The position numbers were made by a program, and so were the translations under genes. Positions 44,740-55,560 of a stretch of DNA of 64,000 bases are shown one piece after another (the first letter of the stretch is position 1; each line of letters opens with the position of its first letter). The notes beneath the pieces are model-generated. The model saw nothing but the letters and a program-made list of their open reading frames with translations, was not told where the DNA came from and ran no database searches. The DNA is from Cyclaneusma minus (Eukaryota; Ascomycota; Leotiomycetes; Marthamycetales; Marthamycetaceae), in assembly GCA_037179335.1 (NCBI GenBank), contig JAKZHN010000033.1:310001-374000 (forward strand). Direction: 5' to 3'.

Positions 44740-45912
44740 ATGGCTGCTGCAGTAATGACCCCTCAAACCATCTCGTTTGCCCGCGAGGCCGAGATCATGG
44801 CTCCCTCACCCCTCTCCAAGACTGGAGCCTCCCCTCGCCACGGACGAACCAAGTCTGGAGGCCGAACTCGAGGATACAGTATTCACGTCGTCAGTGAACG
44901 TGAGGCTGCCATCTCCAAGGCCCTCGCCAAGGTGTTCCGCCAGGCTCGTGCCCACGCCTCTGAGAAGGAAGATTCCAGCTCTGAGGAAGAGGATGCTGTC
45001 ACCATTGATGCCGAAGGCTGGGCTGATTGCGAAGAAGTGGTATGTCACCCCGCCGCCTCGTCCCAAATCCAGGCCTTTCTATCCCCAAGGTCAACCAACA
45101 TCATCCCAAACACGAACCTCCCCATCCCATAACCCATCCCATAACATGAAACACACTAACATCCCTCCCAGCTCAACAGCCTCTCCTCTCTCGCCATCAC
45201 CGTGCCCGAAATGCACGACCTCATCTCCGCTCCAGCCTCAAAGTTCCGCTACCAACTCAAGACCAAGTCCTCCGCCCCTTCTACCTCTGAGTCTCCTTCA
45301 GACTACCAAATCCGTCCCAAACCTAGCCAAACCCACACCTACGCCTCCAAAAACGCCCCCATCACCATCGACCCCTCCACACTTACACCCGTGACCCCAG
45401 ACAATGTGCCTGAACTGGCTGTGTACGGCCTATCCTACGCCACCTACACGCTCGTCCTCGCAGCCGGCGGCATCAAGAAAGCCGGCGGCCAGACATACAT
45501 CTCTTGCCGCGAAGCCGCACTCTCGGCACCCGGTTCTGACGACGAAGGTAATGCTGTGAGCGCAGGCATGGCGGCGCTGTCTATGGGTGGCAAGAAGGCA
45601 GAGGCTGAAGTGGTGATTTATCTCGATGTGCTGGGAATGTTGGAGGCTGGAATGGAGGGGAAATGGTTCAAGGGAACTAATGGTGTGCTGTTGTGCATGG
45701 CGGATGTGATTGAGAGCAAATTTTGGAAGAAGGCGGTGGGGAGACGTGCGGATGTGGGTGTGTTGTTTGAGGAGGGTGCTGTAGTGAAGGAGTTGCCGGT
45801 GGGGCTGAGGGGAAAGGGGGGGAAGAATTTGAAGGGCAAGGGAGGGAAGAAGGCGCAGGGGAGGGTTGTGGCTGCTGTTAAGGAGGTTGGGGGGCAGGAT
45901 GATGATGAGTAA
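44740..45912 (+). CDS. Divergent Tpt1/KptA-family protein, probably inactive
   Basis: Two exons (44740-45039, 45172-45912) give 346 aa. The order of segments matches tRNA 2'-phosphotransferase: a basic RTRG leader, ISKALAKVFRQA (family: SKxLSxxLRHG), AEGWADCEEVLNSLSSLAIT (family: DGxVxVDELL), YQIRPKPSQTHTYA (family: IRANQGHS), AVYGLSYATYTLVLAAGGIK (family: HGTxxxxxxxIxxxGL), QTYISC (family: HVHFA) and VVIYLDVLGMLEAGMEGKWF with GTNGVLLCM (family: lysine/NG-V-L end). RHG, the HG of HGT and the HxH pair are replaced (RQA, YG, QTY); only the Arg of the IRANQ-like block seems kept. The C-terminus is Lys/Gly-rich. The canonical enzyme removes the splice-junction 2'-phosphate using NAD+. Here catalysis looks lost, so the role may be RNA or ADP-ribose binding. 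It could also be a rapidly diverged active enzyme. Confidence 0.7.
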
Positions 45913-47624
45913 ATGTTTTTATGACGTGATGACGGTATGATGGTTATGGGTTGGACATGGCTTGGGCTGAGAAGGATATCATGGGATGGGAACTCTGGGT
46001 GGATATTTGCCCGGGATGGGTGGATGGATGGATGGGTATATGGACAGATATATGGCTACAACTGGGCTAGTGCTGGGACAAGGGATTATATAGATTGCAC
46101 AGCAGATGGGAACGGTCAATGTGCTGGGCGGACAGACGGGAAGGAATGTCCTGGAATTCGGCGGTGCTAGAGCATCTTGAAAAGACAGATGGTCTGCGAA
46201 AAAGTAGGAAAGATTCTATCCCCTTACCGCACGAGCCAGTCAGCCAATTGTACGTGGGTGAACACCTAGCATTATTAGTATACTCGTGCTCCATCCCTCA
46301 ATCACAGAGCAGGACTGGGTCACTAGAGTTGTACAGTAAGCAACATCGTAAGACATGACATTGAAAAATGTCTGTATATGGCCCGATACTCTGAGCCCTG
46401 CGATCATTTAGACCAGTGGCTGTCGGCTGATGATATCTCCAATTAGCTGATGACCTACTATATATTGCACGCTTCATCTTTCCCGTTCACTCTGTTTCCC
46501 CCTATGATACATATTTGAAGCTCGACACTACTCCGGCCGGCACCCCCTATCCCAATTGCTATGAGTCCTATAACATCTCCGTGTCCATCTGTTGAAGGCT
46601 GCATGCACAGTGCACTCGATATCCAAAAAGAAACTTGCCAAAACTTGTCGAAAAGGGAAGGGAATCGAACCCGCGACTTCTTAAAAGAAGAAAAAAAAAG
46701 CACAATCTCTCTAACCTTTACCCGAGGTTCAAGCAATTAGCGGGCTTTCGCCATAACGGAATGAGGAGAAACGGAGAATCAGAACAGTTGGAGGGTTGAA
46801 CTTACTACCTGCTGGTTCATCTCAAAACAAAAAAACAAAAAAAAGTGCCCACGGTCACCCCCATGGTTACTAACTTGGCCTACGGGTGTGGTATGCCCAG
46901 CAGATGCAAGGTTTCCGATTTGGCGTACCCATTAGAGCCATAGAAGCAGTTGTGAGCTGATTGATGATTTAGCATTCACCATTTTGAAATATATGCCTAT
47001 TTGTTCCATGTTATGGATTTTCTATATTCCTCTACCTCTTTTGCGCGCATACAACTGCGTCAAAGACATTTGAATTGATAGAATTTGAGTGACCAATTCG
47101 ATACATATGCCTAGTAGATGTACAACTTCCCTCAGTTCTCTGTGAGCAAGTAGAGGCTCATGGGAGTGCCGTAAAACGCAAGCTTGGAGGAGAAATGACA
47201 GAAAACACAAGCGACGAGACTATATAACTCGGACAACGGAGAAATTAGGGGACGAGAGTCTGAGCTGGTTTCAGGACTATATTCAGATATCGAGTTTGGA
47301 CCGACCGGCGGCAGGAACCTCCTCGAAGAGAAAGAAACCTCAAACCGTGGCGTAACGCACACGATCTCCGAGGAGAGTCGAATTCCCTCAGCCCATTCAG
47401 CAAGGACTACGAGTCTGTTACCTGGCATCAGCTTCGTGACGATACCCGAGATTTTGGCTAGCATAGAAATGCTTCAAAGCCACCCCATTTTCCATGGAGC
47501 GAGGCGGAGGAGACATTACAGGTGTCGCTACTCCATCAGAGGCTGCCTGAAGCGAGCAACATGTATATGCACGAGTCTTTATATTCAGTCATCAGATGCA
47601 CATTTCCACACTCTCCAAACTAAA
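45913..47624. other. Intergenic, 1.7 kb
   Basis: No gene recognised. GGAT/GGTA-rich low-complexity sequence follows the Tpt1-like gene (about 46016-46050), and a tRNA-like fragment lies at 46640-46735. The remainder is the 3' side of the D-lactate dehydrogenase gene. Confidence 0.4.
46640..46735 (-). other. tRNA-like fragment with box B
   Basis: The minus strand contains GCGGGTTCGATTCCC, a perfect box B core (GGTTCGATTCC). Upstream is a D-arm-like CTC..GGTAAAGG..GAG and a CTTCTTTTAAGAAG hairpin resembling a Lys anticodon arm (TTT). The acceptor ends do not pair, the T stem has a mismatch and a nine-T run interrupts the arm. It is best read as a degenerate tRNA or tRNA-derived repeat. Confidence 0.3.
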
Positions 47625-49625
47625 TTACCACTCCGATACCTCACCCTTCTTTGGCTTCTGAATCCGCACAACCTTGTCAGGGTTGAGGAGACACAGGGGG
47701 TCGAAAGCGAATTTCAGCTGCAAAAGTGTCAGTCATATCAGAATGCGAGAAGGTCAACGATATTCGACATCAGGAAACACATACCTTGCGCATAGCATCC
47801 ACAGTAGTCACGCCCAGCTCGTGATCCAAGTAATCTCTCTTCACCACTCCAACACCATGCTCCCCCGTAACCGTCCCCTCCATCTCCACCGCCCGCTTCA
47901 CCATCCTGTGTACCACCTCTTCCGCCTTCTTGCGATTTTCATCGTTGTACAGCATTATAGCTATCACATCGGATTAGTCACTTGTCAAGTAATACATACG
48001 ACTCACAGTCGCCCCGGAATTATAGAGCACGCTTACTGTGGAAGTTTCCATCTCCAACATGTCCCACAATACTTGCAAACAACCCACTCTGGCGGATGTC
48101 CTCTTTCGTCTCCTCAATAATATCCGGCAGTCGACTAATCGGCACAGCCACGTCGCCCGTCCATACATGCTCACTAGGATCCTTTCGCATCGACATAGTC
48201 GACCACAAGGCCTCTTTCCTGGCACTCCACAGCTCAGCTTGCTCTTCGGCATTCTTGGCGAACTCGAATGTCTTGCTGCCAGTGCTTTGAGCCAGCTTCT
48301 TGACAATACCAATCTGCTCTTTCACCGCGCTGGGTGTCCCGGCAAACTTGAAGAAGAGTGTCGGCGCTTCTTGCCAGGATTTGGTGGTCATGCCTGCGCT
48401 GTTGATGCATTTCATTTGCACGTCGTCAAGGATCTCGATGGCCGCAATGGGAACACCCTCGCCTACGACTTTGCCTACACAGTCAGCGGCTTGCCTTATG
48501 CTGCCGAAACTGCATACTGCCACGCTGGTGGTATTCGGCTTCGTGGTGACTTTCAGTGTTGCCTCTGTGACCAAACCAAGCGTCCCCTCACTGCCAATAA
48601 ACATCTTGGTCAAGTCATAGCCGGCAGAGCTTTTCCTTGGCCGTTGACGAGTCTTGATGATGGTTCCGTCGGCCAGGACTACTGTGAGACTTAATACCCA
48701 CTCCCTCATGGTGCCATAGCGGTAAGCGTTCGTCCCACTGCAGCCGGTACCTACCATACCGCCGATCATGGCTCCTGGACCTGGGTCCGGTGGGAAAAAC
48801 AGCCCGCTCTCTGCCAGTTGTTCATTGAGACCTTCCCAGCCAACAGCCGGTTGAACCACGACATCCATATCATCCTTGTGCACCTTCAGAACCTTGTCCA
48901 TGCGTCCAAAATCTATACAGATGCCTCCTCTCGTGGGCGCATAATGACCTTCAAGAGATGTACCACCGCTGTATCCTGTCACAGGGATACGGCGTCGGTG
49001 GCAGATCTTCATGATCAAGGAGACATCTTCCGTGGTCGCTGGGTAGACTACCAGGAATGGCCGCTCGGATTCGGAGGTCTGGTGAGACGACCAGTCTGAG
49101 CCGGAGTGGCTTTCCAAGGTTGTGTCGAGAGTGGAAACGTTGTCTTTTCCAACCACGGCTACGAAGTCGGCCCAGGCGGCTTGCATGACCACGGGTGCAG
49201 TGTTATATATGGGGTCGGGTGTAGCGTCGAGGGAAAGAGTGGAGGTAGCCGGGGGATCAAAGGGGGTCATTTTTCCGAAATAGTAACATGTTAGGGACGA
49301 GGCAAGGACAACTGCAGAGGATGAATTAGCACGAAGTCCAGCGGCGAAATGAGCATGAGATCGCACCGAATGTGACAGCGATATTACGGCCACCGGCTGT
49401 TTCGTTTCTCATCCGCGCAAAACGTTCAGCTTCTTCGCGCTCTCTTTGGGTTCGCTGCTGGGTACTCTCCATCATCTGGCCCTTGAAAGACCTGCGAGAG
49501 TCGGTGGGAGGTCCCGTGGATTCGAAGCGTTTCTGAGTTCGACATGTTCGGAACGGTAGAGCAAGGGAGCGATTCGAAGCATTCCTCGAGAGGAGACGCT
49601 GGGAAGATAGGCGTGAGAGAGACAT
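47625..49625 (-). CDS. DLD1: Mitochondrial D-lactate dehydrogenase (cytochrome c)
   Basis: FAD-dependent oxidation of D-lactate to pyruvate with electrons passed to cytochrome c. Four exons (49367-49625, 48037-49311, 47785-47960, 47625-47717) give 600 aa. The N-terminus is Arg/Ser-rich with few acids (SLSRLSSQRLLSRNASNRSL), a mitochondrial presequence. A hydrophobic segment follows the first junction (VVLASSLTCYYFG). The FAD-binding PCMH domain includes PVTGYSGGTSLEGHYAP, PAVGWEGLNEQLAESGLFFP, GGMVGTGCSGTNAYRYGTM and MFIGSEGTLGLVTEATL. The C-terminal FAD-oxidase domain has VGHVGDGNFHTIMLYND across an intron and GTVTGEHGVGVVKRDYL, ending LLNPDKVVRIQKPKKGEV. All diagnostic blocks are intact and the length matches Dld1 homologues. 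Confidence 0.93.
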
Positions 49626-50268
49626 GATGTTGAGCTGTTTCAAGGGTAAGCTTCCGGGGACGAAGTGTTAACAGGTCAATTGGACGAAGAGCATTCTTAT
49701 ATAATGCGCGACCAGGGGAAAGGAGAAGACGATAAGAAGCAGGCCCTCGTCCAGCAGTTGGCTTCTTATGGGCGGATTCCCCACTCGACAGCGGTTGATA
49801 GTGAATTACGTGCTTTCTGCATATCGTGGAGCTTCGAGGTTTTGGCAGTGCACAGCCTCGTCAACAAGGCTGACGCCGCAATGCCGGCGCTAAGTTTCAC
49901 AGCTCTCCCCGCACTTGATTTCTAAGCATCAACACCGTTCAACCCTCCAGTCTCGAGGAGCTCCAAGACTCGCTCCGAGTGTGAGTAAGGTGATGCCCGG
50001 TTCAGTTTACTCACCTAAGCCAAGATGTCAAGAAAGCTTGAAGCAACTGAAGTTCTCATGTAGGCAAGAAAGCGGACCACGAGTGTCTCACCATCCTTTC
50101 GAGGTTACCTCTTCACCTGACTCCGGCCGAGGCATGGCGATCTTAGTCTTCTCACTTCTCGTCCGCGGCGTATTCTAGACTCATCTTGATATTCGCGAAG
50201 GTCTGACTTCCCATCTGCTTCTCCCCAACCTGCTCAGTCTCCTCTTCTAGCCAAGTTCAGACGTCAAG
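49626..50268. other. Divergent promoter region
   Basis: Gap between the starts of the D-lactate dehydrogenase and HsbA-like genes. No coding signal. The last 70 bp before 50269 are CT-rich. Confidence 0.4.
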
Positions 50269-50796
50269 ATGGCTCCCCTCATCCAATTCTTCCTCGCCGT
50301 GAACGCTCTTGCGTCTCTAGCAGCATCTCAAACAACCACAGCCCAGATAATGGCCGATCTGGAAGCTCTGGACGCCTCCGTCAACACTCTCACGTCTGGT
50401 ATCAATGCCTACAACGGCGGTCTCCTAGGCGCCTTCACAGCCCAAGGCGACATCCTCGGCGTGATGATCGCAAACCGCAAGACGTACTTCGACGGCCTTC
50501 TCCTTCCAAACCAAACTTCTGCCGACTCTGCTCAGATCATCGACTACGTCGGAAATGTCATTGCAGTTGATATCCCGCAGAGTCTCAATGCGACAGAGGC
50601 CAAGAAGGCTCAGTTTGTTGCGGCTGGCTTGGAGAGCCTCGTAAAGGACAATCTTGTTGTGTTGAAATACGATCACGATAGTCTGAGCCAGGTGTTGCTG
50701 GAGAGAGTCAGTGAGGACCAGTACGCAAAAGGGGCAGCCGCTGTCAAGGTGATTGATGATGCTATACAGGCCGGGACTGACGATTTCGCTTCTTGA
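50269..50796 (+). CDS. HsbA-like secreted cell wall protein
   Basis: An intronless 175-aa protein with a clear signal peptide (MAPLIQFFLAVNALASLAAS) and no other membrane segment. The mature part is alpha-helical in pattern (TTTAQIMADLEALDASVNTL, LLGAFTAQGDILGVMIANRK, SQIIDY-type and SLVKDNLVVLKYDHDSLSQV), matching the hydrophobic surface-binding protein A / Mp1-type wall galactomannoprotein family. It has N-glycosylation sites (NQT, NAT). Relatives are secreted or wall-associated and bind lipids or hydrophobic surfaces. No GPI signal is seen. The ATG context (GTCAAGATGGCT) is good. Confidence 0.82.
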   Translation: MAPLIQFFLAVNALASLAASQTTTAQIMADLEALDASVNTLTSGINAYNGGLLGAFTAQGDILGVMIANRKTYFDGLLLPNQTSADSAQIIDYVGNVIAVDIPQSLNATEAKKAQFVAAGLESLVKDNLVVLKYDHDSLSQVLLERVSEDQYAKGAAAVKVIDDAIQAGTDDFAS

Positions 50797-51343
50797 GGGG
50801 GTTTTTGGTCAACGGTGGACTTATGATGTGGAAATACTGAATAATGAGTGAAATGGGGAAAGGGCTTCAACGGCTGGAAAAGAATTGGACCGATGGAAAG
50901 ACTTTAGATGATGGAGTCGGAGGTTCAGGCTGATGAGAGTTGAGGACCAATAGTGTACATCAACAAGCCCTCCTTTGGTCCATTTGATTTGTATTCAGGG
51001 AACACAGGCTCAACCTGTTGGGCTTGTTAGGGTGTCACCGTGATACTGATAGGCAATACATTGACTCAACCCCAATTACACAAAGGCACACCTTTATGAA
51101 AAACAAATACCACAACTCATCTAGAAAACAAGAATCGACCCGGAACTTTGTCATATAACCTTTGTGTTGCGGGAGATTTCCAAGTTAAGAAGTCGGGATA
51201 CTTGCACGGCATGCCGGCGAGGCTACGAGGCTGAAATGCATCCTGGTCGTCTTCGCGTGGCTTCATCGCCATCCTATCCCCAAGCTTCAACAGCAACACA
51301 TACTTGAAAAGAGCTCGTCTGCTGCGATTCAGCGTTGCCTGCC
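50797..51343. other. Intergenic
   Basis: No gene recognised. 3' end of the HsbA-like gene and upstream region of GWT1. Confidence 0.45.
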
Positions 51344-52908
51344 ATGGAGGTGCTGGAATCGGAGGCTTCGGCCGCCAAAATGGCCGCCAGCTACAAGAGC
51401 CTCAAGGAAGACTTCGTCTCCAACCTCACCGGCGGCAGCATTGGGGAAATCAACCTGATGACAGCGGTAGCACCGGTGCGTCTGCCTTCATTCATCGTAG
51501 ATACATGTGCTGACCCCTTTCTTCTGAGAAACAGATCGCGGCACTTCTATGGTCGGTCCTACAATCCCGACACCACTTCTTCACATCCTACACACCTCTC
51601 ACAATTGTCGTCGATTTTATGCTTGGTGTAGGATCCATACTGCTGTCGACTACTCTGTACGCCCCGAACCCCGTCCTTTTGAATACGCTGCTTCTTGCAC
51701 CGGCAATCCTCCTCTACCTCGTCCCGCCGTCCCCAAAACCTACAAAGTCGAAGAAGAGACCGCCACCCAATGCCTCGACCAAAACCCCCAAATCTCCTTC
51801 GAGCGGCCTCGACCTACTCCCGCGGAAACCCTTCCTCACAACATACCGCGGCAGCATGCTCGTCATCACCTGCATAGCCATTCTCGCCGTCGACTTCCGT
51901 ATCTTCCCCCGCCGCTTCGCAAAAGTCGAAAACTGGGGCACGTCTCTAATGGACATGGGCGTCGGCTCCTTCGTCTTCTCCGCCGGCGTTGTAGCCGCCC
52001 GTCCTATTCTGAAAGAACAGCAAGCAGGCTCTTCTCGCCAAAGCACAAGCTTAGCAAGCCGTTTATATTCTTCCGGCCGCCATTCGCTTCCCCTCCTCGT
52101 CCTCGGCCTCATCCGTCTCTGGAGCGTCAAAGGCCTCGACTACGCTGAGCATGTCTCCGAATACGGCGTACACTGGAATTTCTTCTTCACGCTAGGCCTT
52201 CTGCCTCCTTTCGTGGCTGTCTTCCACTCCCTCTTCGCCCTCATCCCATCTTACTTTCTGCTCTCCCTCCTACTCGCGGCAGCCTACCAGGTGTTGCTCG
52301 AGACCACAAGTCTCAAATCATTCATCCTGATTGCGCCGCGTGTGGATCTACTGAGCCAGAACAGAGAAGGGGTCTTCAGTTTTCTCGGCTACCTGGCCAT
52401 TTTCCTCGCTGGCCAGGATACCGGCGTCGCCATCCTCCCGCGCATGCCTCCGAAATCCTTGTTCAAGAAACTTGCGGTGCGGAGCCTGGGTTGGATGGCA
52501 TTGTTCTGGGTAGCATATGATTATCGCCATGGCCTGGCACTCAGTGTGAGTCGGCGCCTGGCCAATTTGCCATATGTGTGCTGGGTTGCAGCGTTCAACT
52601 GCATGCAACTGACAGCCTTTTTCGCTGTCGAAGCGCTGCTATTCCCGTCCCAAGTAGCGCAAGAGGAGAAGGAGAAGGAAAGAGAGAAGGGCTATGGAAG
52701 GGCGACGAGCCGGGTGTTACATGCGTATAATCGCAATGGGCTGGCAGTATTTTTGTTAGCGAATCTGCTGACCGGCCTCGTGAACTTGACAGTGCCGACG
52801 TTGGATGTGGGCGATAAAGCAGCAGTGGGCATATTGATGGCATATGCAGGCGTGTTGACAGGTGTTGCGTTGCTGTTGGACAAGTTTGATGTGAGTATCA
52901 AGCTGTGA
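51344..52908 (+). CDS. GWT1: GPI inositol acyltransferase Gwt1 (PIG-W)
   Basis: ER multipass enzyme that acylates the inositol of GlcN-PI early in GPI-anchor synthesis. Two exons (51344-51475 and 51535-52908) give 501 aa from the first ATG. The second in-frame ATG at 51380 (context CAAAATGGCC) gives 489 aa and matches family N-termini better (SYKSLKEDFVSNLTGGSIGE, then INLMTAVAP). The join gives TAVAP|IAALLWSVLQSR. About a dozen hydrophobic spans follow, with family blocks FLTTYRGSMLVITCIAILAV, DFRIFPRRFAKVENWGTSLM, DMGVGSFVFSAGVV, EYGVHWNFFFTLGLLPPF, SQNREGVFSFLGYLAIFLAG and VLHAYNRNGLAVFLLANLLT. The protein ends in a last span and a short tail. This is the target family of the GPI inhibitor gepinacin/fosmanogepix class. 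Confidence 0.92.
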
Positions 52909-53009
52909 TCGTGTGTAATTGTAGCGAGCCATGTAGAAGTATGTAGACCGAGCTGTCCCAGATTGCTGAGCAGGCTGAAAGAGCTGGATTGTTAGTAGCA
53001 TGGTCATTC

Positions 53010-53055
53010 CTGGGGGCCAGCCCCCAGACCCCCTTGGCTCGCTGCGCTCGAGTGT
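53010..53055. repeat. GC-rich palindromic element
   Basis: CTGGGGGCCAGCCCCCAG (53010-53027) is a perfect inverted repeat with 8-bp arms. It is followed by ACCCCC and GGCTCGCTGCGCTCGAG, itself partly self-complementary. The combination looks like a dispersed intergenic element rather than chance, but only one copy is in this window. Confidence 0.6.
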
Positions 53056-53730
53056 GGCGTGTTGAGTGGAAGTGAAAAGATGTAGAGGGACGGCATTCGA
53101 GGGCGAAGTCGTATGAAGTAGCGTTGTCTCTGGCCAGGGTAAGACAAAGATTCTGCCAGTGGACGTAACAGCTGTTGACACCTGTCCCGCAAGCTGAGCT
53201 AAGTTCTCCTCCAACTTCTTGATGTAGCAAATGAAGGTACCTGAAGCCAGTAACGATTGTGTTTGACATGGTACTGGCAGAGGGCGAGACGCGAATGCTG
53301 GTGCAAGTCACAGAAGGCAGCAAGCTGGTATTTGAAGTCAGACAAAGCAGAAAACTTGCTGCCAAATCGGAGAATACAAACCGCAACTTCTCCAACAATC
53401 AACATCCTTGCTGATGTCCTTGCTGATGTCCTAAGTCTCGACTAGGTCAAGAGAAAAACATCTGACTACATGTCAACCTGTCAAGCTTACGATTCAGAGG
53501 GGCAACAAGTGGCACTCTGATGTGGTGAGAGGGGCTACAGTGCACCACAAACTTCGTACATGCAGAGGTCGTTTCACCGAGTTTCAGACACAAGCCCATA
53601 TCACTGTCAGTCATCAGAACGCTCAAGCAGAAAGACCTCCTTTTGCATTTTGTACACTTGCTATTGCCCCCTGCTAGAAAGAAGAGCCCCGCTGCTACAG
53701 CCTTCCTTCTGTGCAGCCCCTGCAATGCAT

Positions 53731-53775
53731 CATCTGAACGATGCCCATCTGAACGGTGCCCATCTGAAAAGTGCC
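53731..53775. repeat. 15-bp tandem repeat, three copies
   Basis: CATCTGAACGATGCC, CATCTGAACGGTGCC and CATCTGAAAAGTGCC in tandem. Confidence 0.85.
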
Positions 53776-54096
53776 CAGCCATGGAAGGCATCCCCCAACC
53801 CTGGAGGAACCGGAACCCTGCAAATAATGCACGAAACGATGTGCAAGGCCCGCGCAGAAAAGCCAAATGGCAACGAATGAATCCCCATGATGCTCGCCGA
53901 GAAACTCCTTGCTAAAGTGCCTAAAGACCGTGAAAGAACCGCCCATCCGATGCCCTATGTCTGTGGGGCTTTTTGTGTTCATGAAAAGACGTGATGTAGA
54001 CGTGTGGTGATGTGTTGTGAGGCACCAGTGTCGTGGGGTGAGGCACTAAGGTCGTGGTTGCTCGTTATGCGGCCGTGTCGTGTGATGGCAGTAGAA

Positions 54097-54132
54097 GGGG
54101 AAAGGCGAGGGGAAAGGCGAGGGGAAAGGCGC
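54097..54132. repeat. 12-bp tandem repeat, three copies
   Basis: GGGGAAAGGCGA repeated three times (last base C in the third copy). Confidence 0.85.
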
Positions 54133-54450
54133 TGGAGATGACGGAGCGAGATGAAGGGCAAACATGATGGGTGGGGGAAGCACGAGGTGTATCCAGGTAT
54201 GCCTCCGAACACTGGGGCTTGATCTTTGGCGCAAGCTGTGTTGGCCATTTTTATCGATCAAGCTTGGGGGGAAAGGAGGCGATTGATGTGTCATGTGTGG
54301 TTAGTGAATGTCGACTGCACCATCGAATCCAAAGCGAGGGAATGTTCAGATATGTGCCTCAGAAGTGTGAATCATCCCAGATGTGTATGTAGCCTGCCCC
54401 AGATGTGTAGATGTCCCCAGAACGCCGCAGAACGCCCCCATATTTCCACC

Positions 54451-55560
54451 TCATGATGCTCGTCTCTGCTTCTGCTGCTCATGTCTCTGGCTCATACGAA
54501 GCAGGCGAGTACGGAACCAGAGGACCAACCTCATCCAAGCGCTCTGAGTCTTTGTCTTTGTAGCGTGCAAGCCTGATCTAGTGCGCGAGCGGGTGGTAGT
54601 CTCCTCAGAGATGGTGGGAGGCGTCACATAGGTACCGCTATAGGAGCCTCGGCCGACGCACTCAGTGGTCTTCTCGTTCATGAGCTCGCGCCTGGGACGA
54701 CTGCTCTCGCTGGCTGTAGATCGTCTTCCGCCGCTCATCTTGCGCTGTTGTTCCTTGCGTTCACGCTTTTCCTGTGCCTTGTACTGCTCCTGGGCTATCT
54801 TCTCGTCCTTTGCACGCTCACGCTCTTCGAATCTGCGGCGCGCCTCGCGGATCTCCTCGGCATGGGTGAGAGGTGAAGAAGTTACAGACACGGCTTCGCT
54901 GCGACTGCGCAGGCGCAGGCCCTTGTCTATAGACGAACGGATAGTGGAGATGGGAGTCATGGCGCCGGAAGGACTGTTGAGGCTGGGGGATTGTAATGGA
55001 GCGGACGAGGAGTGTAGTTGTGAGATGGAGGTGCGGGGCGAGCCGGAGGTGTTGTGGGAAAGCTTGGAGAGTTTGGAGGAGGAGATCTTGGTCTGGATCC
55101 GGAGGTGAGGATGCGGGCTCGCACTTCCAGAGGGCGTGGGATCTCGAGTCGCTAGATTGGACGAGCTGCGGAAATTGTAGCGCAGAGAGTCTTCGTCCTC
55201 GGTGAGCGCAGGACTGTCTCTCGAGTACTCGCTATCGATCAGCGAGCCCTGGTAGGAGGCTGCGGGCGTTGCGTACTGGGCTTTGGGATGGACGAAGCGC
55301 TGCCCATGGCCGGTGTAGCTACTGGTTGTGGTTGTTGACGTGCCGCTGATGGAGCGGTTGTGGAGAGCACGGCGGCCGGAGTGTTGTGAGGTGAATTGCA
55401 CGTCGTGGACAGAGCGGGCGCAGCCAGGCCTGTCTGCGTCGTAAATACCGAGCCCGTAGGTATCGTCTGGCGCGCGATTGAGGTCGAGCGAGTGTTTTTC
55501 GCTGCTCTTTCGGCCCAGCCGCGGGCTCACCCGCGGTCGCGACTTCTTGAGCGTAGCCAT
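54451..55560 (-). CDS. Hypothetical Ser/Arg-rich protein with coiled-coil (369 aa)
   Basis: A single 370-codon frame from ATG at 55560 (AGCCATGGT as read on the plus strand) to TGA at 54451. The first 260 residues are Ser/Thr/Arg-rich and probably disordered, with many SP/TP and RxxS sites (MATLKKSRPRVSPRLGRKSS, SGSPRTSISQLHSSSAPLQS, LNSPSGAMTPIST). A highly charged helix follows at about 255-300 (HAEEIREARRRFEERERAKD, then QYKAQEKRERKEQQRKM), a likely coiled coil. Near the end is a short amphipathic, aromatic segment WMRLVLWFRTRLLRMSQRH, possibly a membrane-binding helix. I do not recognise a named family. The long open frame in a GC-balanced region and the plausible layout support a real gene. 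Confidence 0.65.
   Translation of the reverse strand: MATLKKSRPRVSPRLGRKSSEKHSLDLNRAPDDTYGLGIYDADRPGCARSVHDVQFTSQHSGRRALHNRSISGTSTTTTSSYTGHGQRFVHPKAQYATPAASYQGSLIDSEYSRDSPALTEDEDSLRYNFRSSSNLATRDPTPSGSASPHPHLRIQTKISSSKLSKLSHNTSGSPRTSISQLHSSSAPLQSPSLNSPSGAMTPISTIRSSIDKGLRLRSRSEAVSVTSSPLTHAEEIREARRRFEERERAKDEKIAQEQYKAQEKRERKEQQRKMSGGRRSTASESSRPRRELMNEKTTECVGRGSYSGTYVTPPTISEETTTRSRTRSGLHATKTKTQSAWMRLVLWFRTRLLRMSQRHEQQKQRRAS

Larger units (their letters stand above)
52909..54450. other. Intergenic with small repeats
   Basis: No gene recognised. Contains a GC-rich hairpin element (53010-53055), a 15-bp x3 repeat (53731-53775) and a 12-bp x3 repeat (54097-54132). Frames here are short. Confidence 0.45.

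Noticed and set aside
46640..46735. Functional tRNA-Lys(UUU)
   Set aside because: Box B is perfect but acceptor strands do not pair, the T stem has a mismatch and a T run disrupts the anticodon side; kept only as a tRNA-like fragment.
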